From Flavobacterium psychrophilum (lineage in GTDB: Bacteria; Bacteroidota; Bacteroidia; Flavobacteriales; Flavobacteriaceae): 12,542 bases of DNA. Position 1 is the first letter of the stretch, and every line of letters begins with the position of its first letter. Below the pieces are notes generated by a model. That model did no database searches. It worked only from the letters and a program-made list of their open reading frames with translations, and was not told where the DNA came from. The position numbers and the translations under genes were made by a program. Shown one piece after another: positions 1 to 7,116 of this stretch. The stretch spans positions 1 through 12,542 of the forward strand of contig CAMBOW010000061.1 in assembly GCA_945869365.1 (NCBI GenBank). Reading direction: 5' to 3'.

Positions 1-365
1 TAAAAGGTTTTACTCTCTTCGATGCGCTTCAGCAATCGATCATAGGTCAGGTTGAAAAAACTCAAGTCTTTGTCGCGAATCTGATCGTCGAGTTGGGTTT
101 CATATACCGCAAATTCATCGATATCGGCTTGTAAGAAAAACCGTTTGGAGGGATCTAAGGCCGTGATGTAGTCGTTGTATACGCCTTTAGAAAATTCGTC
201 GTCTATGGCTGCCGGATTATAATGCCCACGCTCAATTACAAACGTGAGCAACTCTAGTAAGAGTTTGTCTTTTTCGGGATCAGATTTCGGTGCGCGTGGA
301 ATAAAGCTCCACAAGGCTACTGCCATCAAAACAACCAGCAGCAGTACTTTATAGTTTCTTTTCAT
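1..365 (-). CDS. prc: Carboxy-terminal processing protease (tail-specific protease, S41A), N-terminal part only
   Basis: The reading frame is open from an ATG at 363-365 to the left edge and encodes 121 residues before the window cuts it off. It begins with a short basic stretch and a hydrophobic segment (about residues 6-21), which fits a signal peptide or membrane anchor. It continues with EKDKLLLELLTFVIERGHY, AAIDDEFSKGVY and DPSKRFFLQADIDEF, which I recognise as the N-terminal domain of the Prc/Tsp family. These are periplasmic serine proteases with a PDZ domain and a Ser/Lys dyad that degrade or trim proteins from their C-termini. The PDZ and catalytic parts lie beyond the window, so activity cannot be judged. 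A second in-frame ATG at 384-386 would add seven residues (MKVIFLF). I prefer 365 because MKRNYK followed by a hydrophobic run is a cleaner signal sequence. The gene is divergent from the plus-strand run. Confidence 0.85.
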   Translation of the reverse strand, partial: MKRNYKVLLLVVLMAVALWSFIPRAPKSDPEKDKLLLELLTFVIERGHYNPAAIDDEFSKGVYNDYITALDPSKRFFLQADIDEFAVYETQLDDQIRDKDLSFFNLTYDRLLKRIEESKTF

Positions 366-606
366 AAATAGAAATATTACTTTCATGTAATTACATTAGT
401 TTTCTTCCAATTGCGAGAGAAATATGAGCAAATATGAACCTAAAGATGCGGGAGCTAATTTAGAAAGTTCATGTTAATTAATGGGAATAAACCCGCGATT
501 TTATTTTAATATTAACGAAACAATAGCGCCATTATTTTACTAGGCAGATGCAGCTAGAAGCAATTCGCTAAAAAGTAGTAATTTAGCCCATTCAAATTCA
601 ATTCCC
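366..606. other. Divergent intergenic region, presumed to carry both promoters
   Basis: This 241-bp AT-rich gap separates the divergent protease gene from the PNGase F-like gene. It must hold the protease promoter and most likely the promoter of the downstream plus-strand run. I looked for the Bacteroidetes promoter pattern (TTG, about 19 bases, TAnnTTTG) on both strands. The nearest -7-like match on the plus strand is TAATTTAG near 589-596, one mismatch off and without a convincing TTG upstream. A short tandem repeat of AAATATGA lies near 420-436. No tRNA, hairpin terminator or additional ORF is visible. Confidence 0.4.
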
Positions 607-2190
607 ATGAAAATAAGACTTCTTGCCCTTCTTATGCTAGCCACCCTAAACGGCTTGGCCAACACCGTAGTTCTTGTAGATCCTGTTGTGATTAGCACCC
701 GCATCACGGCTGCTTTTCCGATTGAAATGAATAGCTTAGATCCGTATTTATTGACCGCTAATGTGAGTACAACTGCAGCCAACGCCAACATCACGGGGGT
801 GAGCTTCACCATTGACGGTGTAGAATATGCCGCGACCAATCCCGTAGTTTCCCAATATGATTATTGGTGGACACCCAGTAGTTTTGGCACGCACAGCATC
901 AGCATTACCGCGGTAGATTCAGATGGAAATTCGAGTAATTACAGCTGCACCGTAGATGTGGCCAACCCATCGGTCGATCGTACCATTCAAACCTTTGAAA
1001 ACGCCTTGATTGATTGGGGTTCCTTGGGGTCGCAGTGGGCCTATGGCAACTTTAATTTGCCGCAATCGGTTGGGATTTACGAAACCATAATAGCCAATTT
1101 TTCTGTATCCTGCCCAAATGTTTCGGGCGGTTGTGACGATTGGGATCGCTTGTGTTGGGTGCAAATTCAGAATTCTGCAGGTGAATGGGTGGAGCTAATT
1201 CGTTACATCACGCCTTATGGAATTGGCTGTAACCACACTATAGACGTTACCGATTTTGAATCGCTCTTGCAAGGAAATGTTCCCTTTCGCGTATATATTG
1301 ATACCTGGGGAACCGGCGGTTGGAACATCAATTTGAATTTAGAATATGTGATGGGATCACCGGCCTACAAATACAGCAGCGTGAATGAAATTTGGGAAGG
1401 CTATTACAACTTTGGCGACCTGAGTAATTTGCAGCCCGTACCCGTAAAAACAGTAACAATACCAGCTAATACAGCGGCCATGAATTTTAGACTAATTACT
1501 ACCGGCCACGGCTGGGGAAGTAACAATACCGGGAATGCCGCCGAATTTTATTACGCGATACACAAACTCAAAATAAATGACATTACCAATGCCTCGCTCA
1601 ACCAAACCCTGTGGCGTTTTTGCAACCCCAATCCAGACAATTGCAACGGACAATTAGGGAATTGGCAATACAACCGTGCCGGTTGGTGTCCAGGTGCGAT
1701 TTCGACACCCTATCAGTATGATTTGAGCAGCTATATTCCGTTGGGGAACTTTCAGTTTTCTTATATCTTCAAAGAAACGTATCGCGATTTATGCAACGCC
1801 AGTAACCCCAATTGTGTATCGGGTGTGAACTGCGCCGATTGCAACGACGGCTATAACCCCTATTACCGCGTTGGCGGCTATATGATTTACAAAGGTGATC
1901 AGCCCATTCCTACCTTGGCTACCAACAACCCGACTAAAGAAAACTATAGCGTACAGGTGTATCCTAATTCTACCTCGGATATTTTTAACGTTAAATTAGA
2001 CAAGCCTTGGAACACAATTGTAGTTACCCTGCATACGGTATCGGGCGAAGCCATCAAGAATTACCACTTTAAAACCACCGAAGAGTTAAATGCCTTTGAT
2101 TTCAATGTGAGCGGCTTGAGCGCTGGGATGTATTTTATTAAAGTATACAACTCGTCGTTTAGTTACAGCGATAAAATTTTAGTAAAATAA
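607..2190 (+). CDS. Secreted peptide-N-glycosidase F-like protein with Ig-like domain and T9SS sorting domain
   Basis: This 527-residue protein starts with a signal peptide (MKIRLLALLMLATLNGLA). An Ig-like beta domain follows (about 35-118), then the two PNGase F jelly-roll domains (about 126-430) and a type A T9SS C-terminal domain (about 448-527, VYPNSTS to KILVK). Family-diagnostic stretches are CPN-x4-C-DDWDR (169-181), IDVTDFESLL (212-221), GSPAYKYSSV (250-259) and GNWQYNRAGWCPG (351-363). PNGase F cleaves N-glycans from asparagine. From memory of the Elizabethkingia enzyme, its key residues D60 and E206 correspond to D180 and E313, both present. E118 (YTETW) corresponds to D232 (YIDTW), a conservative change. 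The disulfide next to E206 is missing (AAEFYY), while a Cys-rich insertion lies at 396-412. ATG 607 is the only in-frame ATG after the stop at 541. The gene ends 4 bp before surE. The family call is firm; activity is uncertain. Confidence 0.88.
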   Translation: MKIRLLALLMLATLNGLANTVVLVDPVVISTRITAAFPIEMNSLDPYLLTANVSTTAANANITGVSFTIDGVEYAATNPVVSQYDYWWTPSSFGTHSISITAVDSDGNSSNYSCTVDVANPSVDRTIQTFENALIDWGSLGSQWAYGNFNLPQSVGIYETIIANFSVSCPNVSGGCDDWDRLCWVQIQNSAGEWVELIRYITPYGIGCNHTIDVTDFESLLQGNVPFRVYIDTWGTGGWNINLNLEYVMGSPAYKYSSVNEIWEGYYNFGDLSNLQPVPVKTVTIPANTAAMNFRLITTGHGWGSNNTGNAAEFYYAIHKLKINDITNASLNQTLWRFCNPNPDNCNGQLGNWQYNRAGWCPGAISTPYQYDLSSYIPLGNFQFSYIFKETYRDLCNASNPNCVSGVNCADCNDGYNPYYRVGGYMIYKGDQPIPTLATNNPTKENYSVQVYPNSTSDIFNVKLDKPWNTIVVTLHTVSGEAIKNYHFKTTEELNAFDFNVSGLSAGMYFIKVYNSSFSYSDKILVK

Positions 2191-2194
2191 TAGC

Positions 2195-2965
2195 ATGCAA
2201 GCAAAACCTCTCATCCTAGTTACCAATGACGATGGCATCACCGCGCCAGGAATTCGAGCACTAATTGCCGCAATGAGCGAAATCGGAACGGTCGTAGTGG
2301 TGGCGCCAGACAAACCACAAAGTGCCATGGGGCATGCCATTACCATTAACAACACCTTGTATTTGCATAAAGTTTCTGCCGAAGGCGCTTCAGTAACCGA
2401 GTACCATTGTTCGGGCACTCCGGTAGATTGTGTGAAATTGGGTATTAATGAATTGTTGCAAACCAAACCCGATTTGTGTGTGTCGGGCATCAATCACGGC
2501 TCAAATTCCTCGATTAATGTAATTTATTCGGGTACCATGAGTGCCGCAGTTGAGGCTGGAATTGAAGGCATACCTGCTATTGGGTTTTCGCTTTTGGACT
2601 ACGATTGGAATGCCGATTTTGAACCGGCAAAGCACTATGCAAAAAAAATAGCCTTAGAAGTATTGGCAAACGGATTACCCAAAGGCGTAGTCTTGAATGT
2701 GAATATTCCCAAATTGGCCGCAAGCGAAATAAGAGGAATAAAAATTGCGCGCCAAGCCAATGCGCTCTGGATTGAAAAATTTGACAAACGTCAAACACCG
2801 CAAGGCAAAGACTATTATTGGCTCACGGGCGAATTTGTCAATCACGACAAAGGGACCGACACCGACGAATGGGCCTTGGCCAATGGGTATGTTTCAGTAG
2901 TTCCGGTACAATTTGACCTGACTGCTCACCATGCCATACAAGAATTAAACGACTGGAATTTATAA
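2195..2965 (+). CDS. surE: 5'/3'-nucleotidase SurE
   Basis: This 256-residue protein is full length for SurE, a metal-dependent cytoplasmic phosphatase that removes phosphate from nucleoside 5'- and 3'-monophosphates and is linked to stationary-phase and stress survival. The N-terminal ILVTNDDGITAPGI supplies the paired metal-binding aspartates D12 and D13. S43 in APDKPQSAMGH and N100 in SGINHGSN match the other two metal ligands known from the Thermotoga enzyme. GTPVDCVKLG (74-83) and SGTMSAAVEAG are further family signatures. The ATG lies 4 bp after the stop of the PNGase F-like gene, and the stop lies 1 bp before the next ATG, so translation within one mRNA is likely. No separate promoter is visible in the 4-bp gap; one inside the upstream gene cannot be excluded. 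Confidence 0.97.
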   Translation: MQAKPLILVTNDDGITAPGIRALIAAMSEIGTVVVVAPDKPQSAMGHAITINNTLYLHKVSAEGASVTEYHCSGTPVDCVKLGINELLQTKPDLCVSGINHGSNSSINVIYSGTMSAAVEAGIEGIPAIGFSLLDYDWNADFEPAKHYAKKIALEVLANGLPKGVVLNVNIPKLAASEIRGIKIARQANALWIEKFDKRQTPQGKDYYWLTGEFVNHDKGTDTDEWALANGYVSVVPVQFDLTAHHAIQELNDWNL

Positions 2966-2966
2966 C

Positions 2967-3239
2967 ATGAAAAAAGTAGATCTTGTACTCGGCGCCCTAT
3001 TGGGCATAGTTACTAGCCTACTGGGTAGTGTGCTTTTTATTATGCTGTTCACTTCCTATGGTATTCTTGAGGGATTGCAATTTATATTCGCCTCGGGCAA
3101 AATGGGAAAATTACTCACCTTGGGCGCCTTACTCAACCTGCTCTTATTCTTTGCCCTACTCAAATGGAATAAAGAACTGATGGCACGTGGGGTAGTTTTG
3201 GGCAGTATTCTTCTCACCATCCTAACCTTACTAGTCTAA
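2967..3239 (+). CDS. Small three-helix inner-membrane protein of unknown function
   Basis: The gene encodes 90 residues with three strongly hydrophobic segments, at about 6-29, 48-66 and 72-90. Short basic loops (GKMGK, KWNKE) suggest how the helices are oriented. There is no cleavable signal peptide and no motif I can assign. It is wedged between surE (1 bp) and lpxB (3 bp), and the tight spacing argues that it is translated and co-expressed with them. From memory, a small hydrophobic protein at this position between surE and lpxB recurs in Flavobacteria. That would suggest a role connected to the envelope or lipid A, but this is inference from position only. Confidence 0.8.
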   Translation: MKKVDLVLGALLGIVTSLLGSVLFIMLFTSYGILEGLQFIFASGKMGKLLTLGALLNLLLFFALLKWNKELMARGVVLGSILLTILTLLV

Positions 3240-3242
3240 GCC

Positions 3243-4364
3243 ATGAAATACTATATTGTAGCTGGAGAAGCATCGGGTGATTTACACGGAGCCAATTTAA
3301 TCAAGGCCTTAAAAACAGAAGATCCGCAGGCGCACATTCGGTGTTGGGGTGGCGATTTGATGGAGGCAGCCGGAGGAAACTTGATAAAACACTACAAAAC
3401 CTTGGCCTTTATGGGATTTATAGAAGTGTTGTTTAACCTGAAAACCATTGTGCGCAACATCTCTTTTTGCAAAGAAGATATTGCTGATTTTGCTCCAGAT
3501 GCTCTTATTTTTATTGATTATCCTGGGTTTAATATGCGCATTGCGCAATGGGCTAAATCAAAAGGAATTTCCACGCATTATTACATTTCTCCACAAATTT
3601 GGGCTTGGAAAGAAAGCCGCATCAAAGCCATCAAGCGCGACGTCGATGCGATGTATGTGATCTTGCCGTTTGAAAAAGATTTTTACGAAAACAAACACCA
3701 GTTCCCGGTACAGTTTGTGGGACACCCCCTTATAGACGCCATCAAGCAACAAGAACCTTGCAGCTTGGCTGAGTTTCAAGAACAAAACAACTTGTCCAAT
3801 TTGCCCATTATTGCGCTTTTGCCGGGCAGTCGCAAACAAGAACTCAGCAAAATGCTGGCGGTACTCTTGAGTGTGGTACCCGATTTTCCGGATTACCAAT
3901 TTGTAATTGCCGGCGCACCCAGTCAAGATTTTGGCGTATACAAACCCTTCATCAACGGCGATCGGGTAAAATTCATTTCGAACAAAACCTATGAATTATT
4001 GCAACATGCCACCGCAGCCTTGGTAACTTCGGGGACTGCAACCCTAGAAACGGCCTTATTTAAAGTGCCCGAAGTAGTTTGCTACAAAGGCAGCTGGGCA
4101 TCCTATCAGATAGCCAAGCGCATCATTACGCTCAAGTACATTTCGTTGGTGAACCTCATCATGGACCAAGAAGTGGTGACCGAATTAATTCAAGAAAAAT
4201 GCAATTCGGCACAAATTAAATTGGAATTACAGCGAATTTTAGATCCGGAGCACCGCAAGCAACTGCTTGAAAAATACGCCGAATTAGAATCCAAATTGGG
4301 TGGCGCTGGGGCCAGCAAAAAAACAGCCCAACTCATTGTACGAAGTTTGCAGCAACTGCGTTAG
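3243..4364 (+). CDS. lpxB: Lipid-A-disaccharide synthase
   Basis: This 373-residue GT19 glycosyltransferase, near the usual length for LpxB, condenses UDP-2,3-diacylglucosamine with lipid X. The product is the tetraacyl disaccharide-1-phosphate of lipid A, made at the cytoplasmic face of the inner membrane. Recognisable blocks are GEASGDLHGANLIKAL (8-23), GFIEVL (58-63), IDYPGFN (91-97), SPQIWAWKESRIKAI (116-130), LPFEKDFY (141-148), VGHPLID (159-165), LLPGSRKQE (192-200) and TSGTATLETAL (262-272). D92 corresponds to the catalytic D98 of the E. coli enzyme, and R197 to the conserved Arg of PGSR. The ATG lies 3 bp after the stop of the 90-residue membrane protein. Nothing appears broken. Confidence 0.97.
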   Translation: MKYYIVAGEASGDLHGANLIKALKTEDPQAHIRCWGGDLMEAAGGNLIKHYKTLAFMGFIEVLFNLKTIVRNISFCKEDIADFAPDALIFIDYPGFNMRIAQWAKSKGISTHYYISPQIWAWKESRIKAIKRDVDAMYVILPFEKDFYENKHQFPVQFVGHPLIDAIKQQEPCSLAEFQEQNNLSNLPIIALLPGSRKQELSKMLAVLLSVVPDFPDYQFVIAGAPSQDFGVYKPFINGDRVKFISNKTYELLQHATAALVTSGTATLETALFKVPEVVCYKGSWASYQIAKRIITLKYISLVNLIMDQEVVTELIQEKCNSAQIKLELQRILDPEHRKQLLEKYAELESKLGGAGASKKTAQLIVRSLQQLR

Positions 4365-4392
4365 TACCTATTCATTTCTAAAATTATTTGTC

Positions 4393-5070
4393 TTGACTCG
4401 AATTGTCTCTATTTTTTTAATTTTTCTTTTTGTTTTGGGTTGCAAGCCCAAAGCCACCATTATTACCTCAAAAGCCGAAGCGCAAAAACGAGGCATTTAT
4501 CGCGTACCCATAAATAAAACCTTGGTGATCAATCACACGCAAATTGAAGATTTAATTGCCAAATCCAAAATTTCACCTCCCATTAAATCTGTAGTGCCCA
4601 CAGTAGTCCCCGAAAAAAAAGCACCTAAATACATGCTCAATGAGGCAAATAATCCCGATTATTTTGTGTCGGATGACGATGCCAGCTATTTGGTGCAACA
4701 ACTGATACATGCTGCTGCAGATGAATTGGGCACGCCCTATCGTGGTGGAGGAACTTCTTCTAGTGGTTTCGATTGCTCGGGATTGATGTACAGCACGTTT
4801 ATGAAATTTGACATTGAATTACCCCGGTCATCTCACGAAATGGCCAACTTGGGTAAGAAATTAGATCGGGACCAAATTAAGAAAGGCGATTTAATTTTCT
4901 TTAAAACCAGCGGACGAAAGCGCATCAATCATGTGGGGATGGTGGTCGAGGTGACTCCCGACGAAATTAAGTTTATCCATTCGTCCACCCAGCTTGGCGT
5001 AGTCATTTCATCTACCGCTGAGAACTATTATGCCCGAACCTTTGCTCAAGTGAATCGCGTATTGGAATAA
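4393..5070 (+). CDS. NlpC/P60-family lipoprotein, probable cell-wall endopeptidase (TTG start)
   Basis: No in-frame ATG precedes the mature protein. The best start is TTG at 4393, giving 225 residues that open with a lipoprotein signal (TRIVSIFLIFLFVLGC; lipobox LGC, Cys17). The longer GTG frame from 4300 would overlap lpxB by 65 bp and put the signal peptide 31 residues inside. A variable linker (about 20-95) leads to an NlpC/P60 domain. That domain has catalytic Cys128 in SSGFDCSGLMYS, His180 in NHVGMVVE and a third polar residue, His196, in FIHSST; RGGGTSS precedes the Cys. Family members hydrolyse peptide bonds in peptidoglycan stems, typically gamma-D-Glu-diaminopimelate. As a lipoprotein it would be anchored facing the periplasm. 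The gene starts about 28 bp after lpxB and ends 36 bp before comEC. No terminator is convincing in that gap. Confidence 0.88.
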   Translation: MTRIVSIFLIFLFVLGCKPKATIITSKAEAQKRGIYRVPINKTLVINHTQIEDLIAKSKISPPIKSVVPTVVPEKKAPKYMLNEANNPDYFVSDDDASYLVQQLIHAAADELGTPYRGGGTSSSGFDCSGLMYSTFMKFDIELPRSSHEMANLGKKLDRDQIKKGDLIFFKTSGRKRINHVGMVVEVTPDEIKFIHSSTQLGVVISSTAENYYARTFAQVNRVLE

Positions 5071-5106
5071 TTACTATTTTAGAGGCATCTTTTATACGCC
5101 TTTATC

Positions 5107-7113
5107 ATGAATCTATTCCATTATCCCCTGCCCCGGATTACCGTTGGCCTGCTTGCCGGTTGTGTACTCGGATCGTATACCAATCGCCTTATTGAAGCCG
5201 TAGGTTTCTTTTTAATTTCCCTCGTTTTAGTACTCGTCTTACAGCTCATCCGGTCAGCCAAATGGCTAAGGGGAATTACAATCTTGTTGTTGGCCATTGG
5301 CTTGGGCATGCTGAGCGAAGGACTGCACCGCGAATCCAACTACCCCAATCATTACACGCATTTTTGCAAAAACGGTAAAAAACAATTGGTAGAAGCTGTA
5401 GTGCGGGAGCAACTCAAATCGACTGCCTACGCCAAACGGTATGTGCTGCAAGTTCAAAAAATAGACCAACAAGCCTGCTTTGGAAAACTGCTCCTCAACT
5501 GCCCAAAAAAAAATACAGCTGTTGATCTGCCTGTGGGTTTGCGGCTACAATGTGAAACCCTAATTCAACAAGCGAACAAACCACTCAATCCAGCCGCCTT
5601 TGATTACGGCAATTACCTGCGCAAGAAAAATATTTATGCACAAACTTGGGTTCAAATAAACCGAATAAAACGGCAATCCGCCTATCAAATTGATGCCTAT
5701 TATTATGCAGATAAACTTAGGAATCGAATCTCCACGCATTTGGAACAAGCGGGTTGTGAGCCCATAGTTGCAGCCATATTCAACGCCTTGCTTTTGGGGC
5801 AACAACAAGACATTCCCACCGATATTTCTAAAGATTACCAATATGCGGGTGTCGTGCACATTCTATCGGTTTCGGGACTGCACGTGGGTTTTATTATTGT
5901 CTTGCTGCGGATGTGCTTTAGTTTGTTTCCTAAAAACAGAAAATTTCAATACCTAGAACTGCTAGTAAGTATTTTATTTTTATGGGCGTTTGCATTTGTG
6001 GCAGGTTTATCGCCATCGGTACTTCGAGCCGTAACAGTATTTAGTTTTGTGAGTTTGGGGTTGTTTCTACACCGCAGCAGCAGCAACCTAAACGCCTTGT
6101 TTGTCTCGGCCTTTTTACTGTTGATGGTAATGCCTCAAGCCGTTTTTGATATTGGATTTCAGTTGAGTTATGCCGCGCTGTTGTTTATTTTTATTTTGCA
6201 ACCCCAATTGCAAAACCAGTATAAAGCCCGAACAAAATTGGGCCGGTATTTGTGGGAAAATTGCAGCCTGTCGCTAGCCGCCCAATTGGGAACGCTCCCC
6301 CTCAGCTTGTTTTACTTTCATCAGTTTCCAGGTTTGTTTTTGGCAGCCAATCTACTCCTGTTGCCCATCTTGGCCGGGATTATGGGCTTGGGATTAGTGT
6401 GTTTGGTTTGGCTAATTATAGCCGTTCCTCCACCGCTCTTGATTACGGGTTTAGCTTGGAGTATTCAGCTAATGAACCAAATTATTCATGTCCTTGCATC
6501 GGTGAAAGGCTTGGTGTTTGAACACATTCCTTGCACCCTAGAGATGGCCGTGGCACTCTATGTATTGCTTTTTGCCTTGAGCTATGTTCTTACTAAAAGG
6601 AAGATTAGCGGAGTATTTCTTTTGGGCTTCGCTGTCATTGGATTTCAACTCACGGTGGTGGCAGCGGTATGGAATTTGAAGCAAGAACAAGAAAGCATCG
6701 TGTTTCATTGCTCACGCTACAGTGCACTTGTAACGCGCGAAGGAACTAAAATTACCGCCTACACCAATTTACCTGAATCCAAAAGACTGCCATTGCTCAA
6801 TTATGCCACGGCACATTTTGGAAACCCAATATTGTTTCGGAAGCTGCCGCAAAAAGGAGTTATAAATGGGCAAACCGTTTGTATTATTGATACGGCTACA
6901 ACTGCATGTACCAGCGCTAAAAATTCGATTATTCTGTTGCGCAATTCCCCCAAAATCAATTTGGATCAGCTGATTCAAACCTGCAATCCCCAAATAATTA
7001 TAGCCGATGGGAGCAATTACAAATCCTATATTAAACGGTGGGAAGCCAGTTGTATACAAGCAAAAATCCCTTTTCACGCAACCGGTGAAAAGGGATTCTA
7101 TGTGGTCAATTAA
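5107..7113 (+). CDS. comEC: ComEC/Rec2-family competence membrane protein
   Basis: This 668-residue polytopic protein is the predicted channel that carries single-stranded DNA across the inner membrane during natural transformation. Three N-terminal hydrophobic segments (about 10-70) flank a soluble OB-fold-like region (about 85-215) containing NPAAFDYGNYLRKKNIYA. The Competence transmembrane domain (about 220-500) carries the hallmark AGVVHILSVSGLHVG (247-261), FVAGLSPSVLRA (297-308) and DIGFQLSYAALL (348-359). The C-terminal 140 residues lack the metal-binding HxHxDH of a metallo-beta-lactamase domain but end in ADGSNYKSYIKRW and IPFHATGEKGF, resembling the tail of that fold. I read this as a degenerate version, as is common in Bacteroidetes ComEC. 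Its 3' end contains a hairpin acting on the opposite strand. The stop is 3 bp from the converging thioredoxin stop. Confidence 0.93.
   Translation: MNLFHYPLPRITVGLLAGCVLGSYTNRLIEAVGFFLISLVLVLVLQLIRSAKWLRGITILLLAIGLGMLSEGLHRESNYPNHYTHFCKNGKKQLVEAVVREQLKSTAYAKRYVLQVQKIDQQACFGKLLLNCPKKNTAVDLPVGLRLQCETLIQQANKPLNPAAFDYGNYLRKKNIYAQTWVQINRIKRQSAYQIDAYYYADKLRNRISTHLEQAGCEPIVAAIFNALLLGQQQDIPTDISKDYQYAGVVHILSVSGLHVGFIIVLLRMCFSLFPKNRKFQYLELLVSILFLWAFAFVAGLSPSVLRAVTVFSFVSLGLFLHRSSSNLNALFVSAFLLLMVMPQAVFDIGFQLSYAALLFIFILQPQLQNQYKARTKLGRYLWENCSLSLAAQLGTLPLSLFYFHQFPGLFLAANLLLLPILAGIMGLGLVCLVWLIIAVPPPLLITGLAWSIQLMNQIIHVLASVKGLVFEHIPCTLEMAVALYVLLFALSYVLTKRKISGVFLLGFAVIGFQLTVVAAVWNLKQEQESIVFHCSRYSALVTREGTKITAYTNLPESKRLPLLNYATAHFGNPILFRKLPQKGVINGQTVCIIDTATTACTSAKNSIILLRNSPKINLDQLIQTCNPQIIIADGSNYKSYIKRWEASCIQAKIPFHATGEKGFYVVN
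7065..7097 (-). terminator. Rho-independent terminator for the minus-strand block, inside the comEC 3' end
   Basis: A perfect 13-bp inverted repeat (AATCCCTTTTCAC at 7065-7077 and GTGAAAAGGGATT at 7085-7097) encloses a 7-base loop. Read on the minus strand, the stem is followed directly by more T residues, giving an ATTTTTG tail. It begins 20 bp past the thioredoxin stop codon, the expected place for a terminator. On the plus strand no T-run follows immediately (the first, TTATTTTTTA, lies about 20 bases later), so termination of comEC here would be weaker. The bases also encode PFHATGEKG of ComEC. Confidence 0.75.
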
Positions 7114-7116
7114 TTG

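Noticed and set aside
420..436. Short direct repeat AAATATGA-GC-AAATATGA in the divergent intergenic region
   Set aside because: Two copies of eight AT-rich bases are not enough to claim an operator.
540..600. Possible Bacteroidetes-type promoter (TAATTTAG) upstream of the PNGase F-like gene
   Set aside because: One mismatch in the -7 element and no TTG at a suitable distance; such matches arise by chance in AT-rich DNA.
3309..3926. Long open frames on the strand opposite lpxB, and similar ones opposite or within the POT, comEC and PNGase F-like genes
   Set aside because: They lie fully inside well-recognised genes, show no family motifs, and have composition expected of shadow frames.
4300..4392. 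GTG-initiated extension of the NlpC/P60 protein overlapping lpxB
   Set aside because: It would place the lipoprotein signal peptide 31 residues inside the protein, and the added residues look like out-of-frame lpxB coding sequence.
5071..5106. AGGC/GCCT inverted repeat in the gap before comEC, followed by a few Ts
   Set aside because: The stem is only 4 bp with an 11-base loop, too weak to call a terminator.
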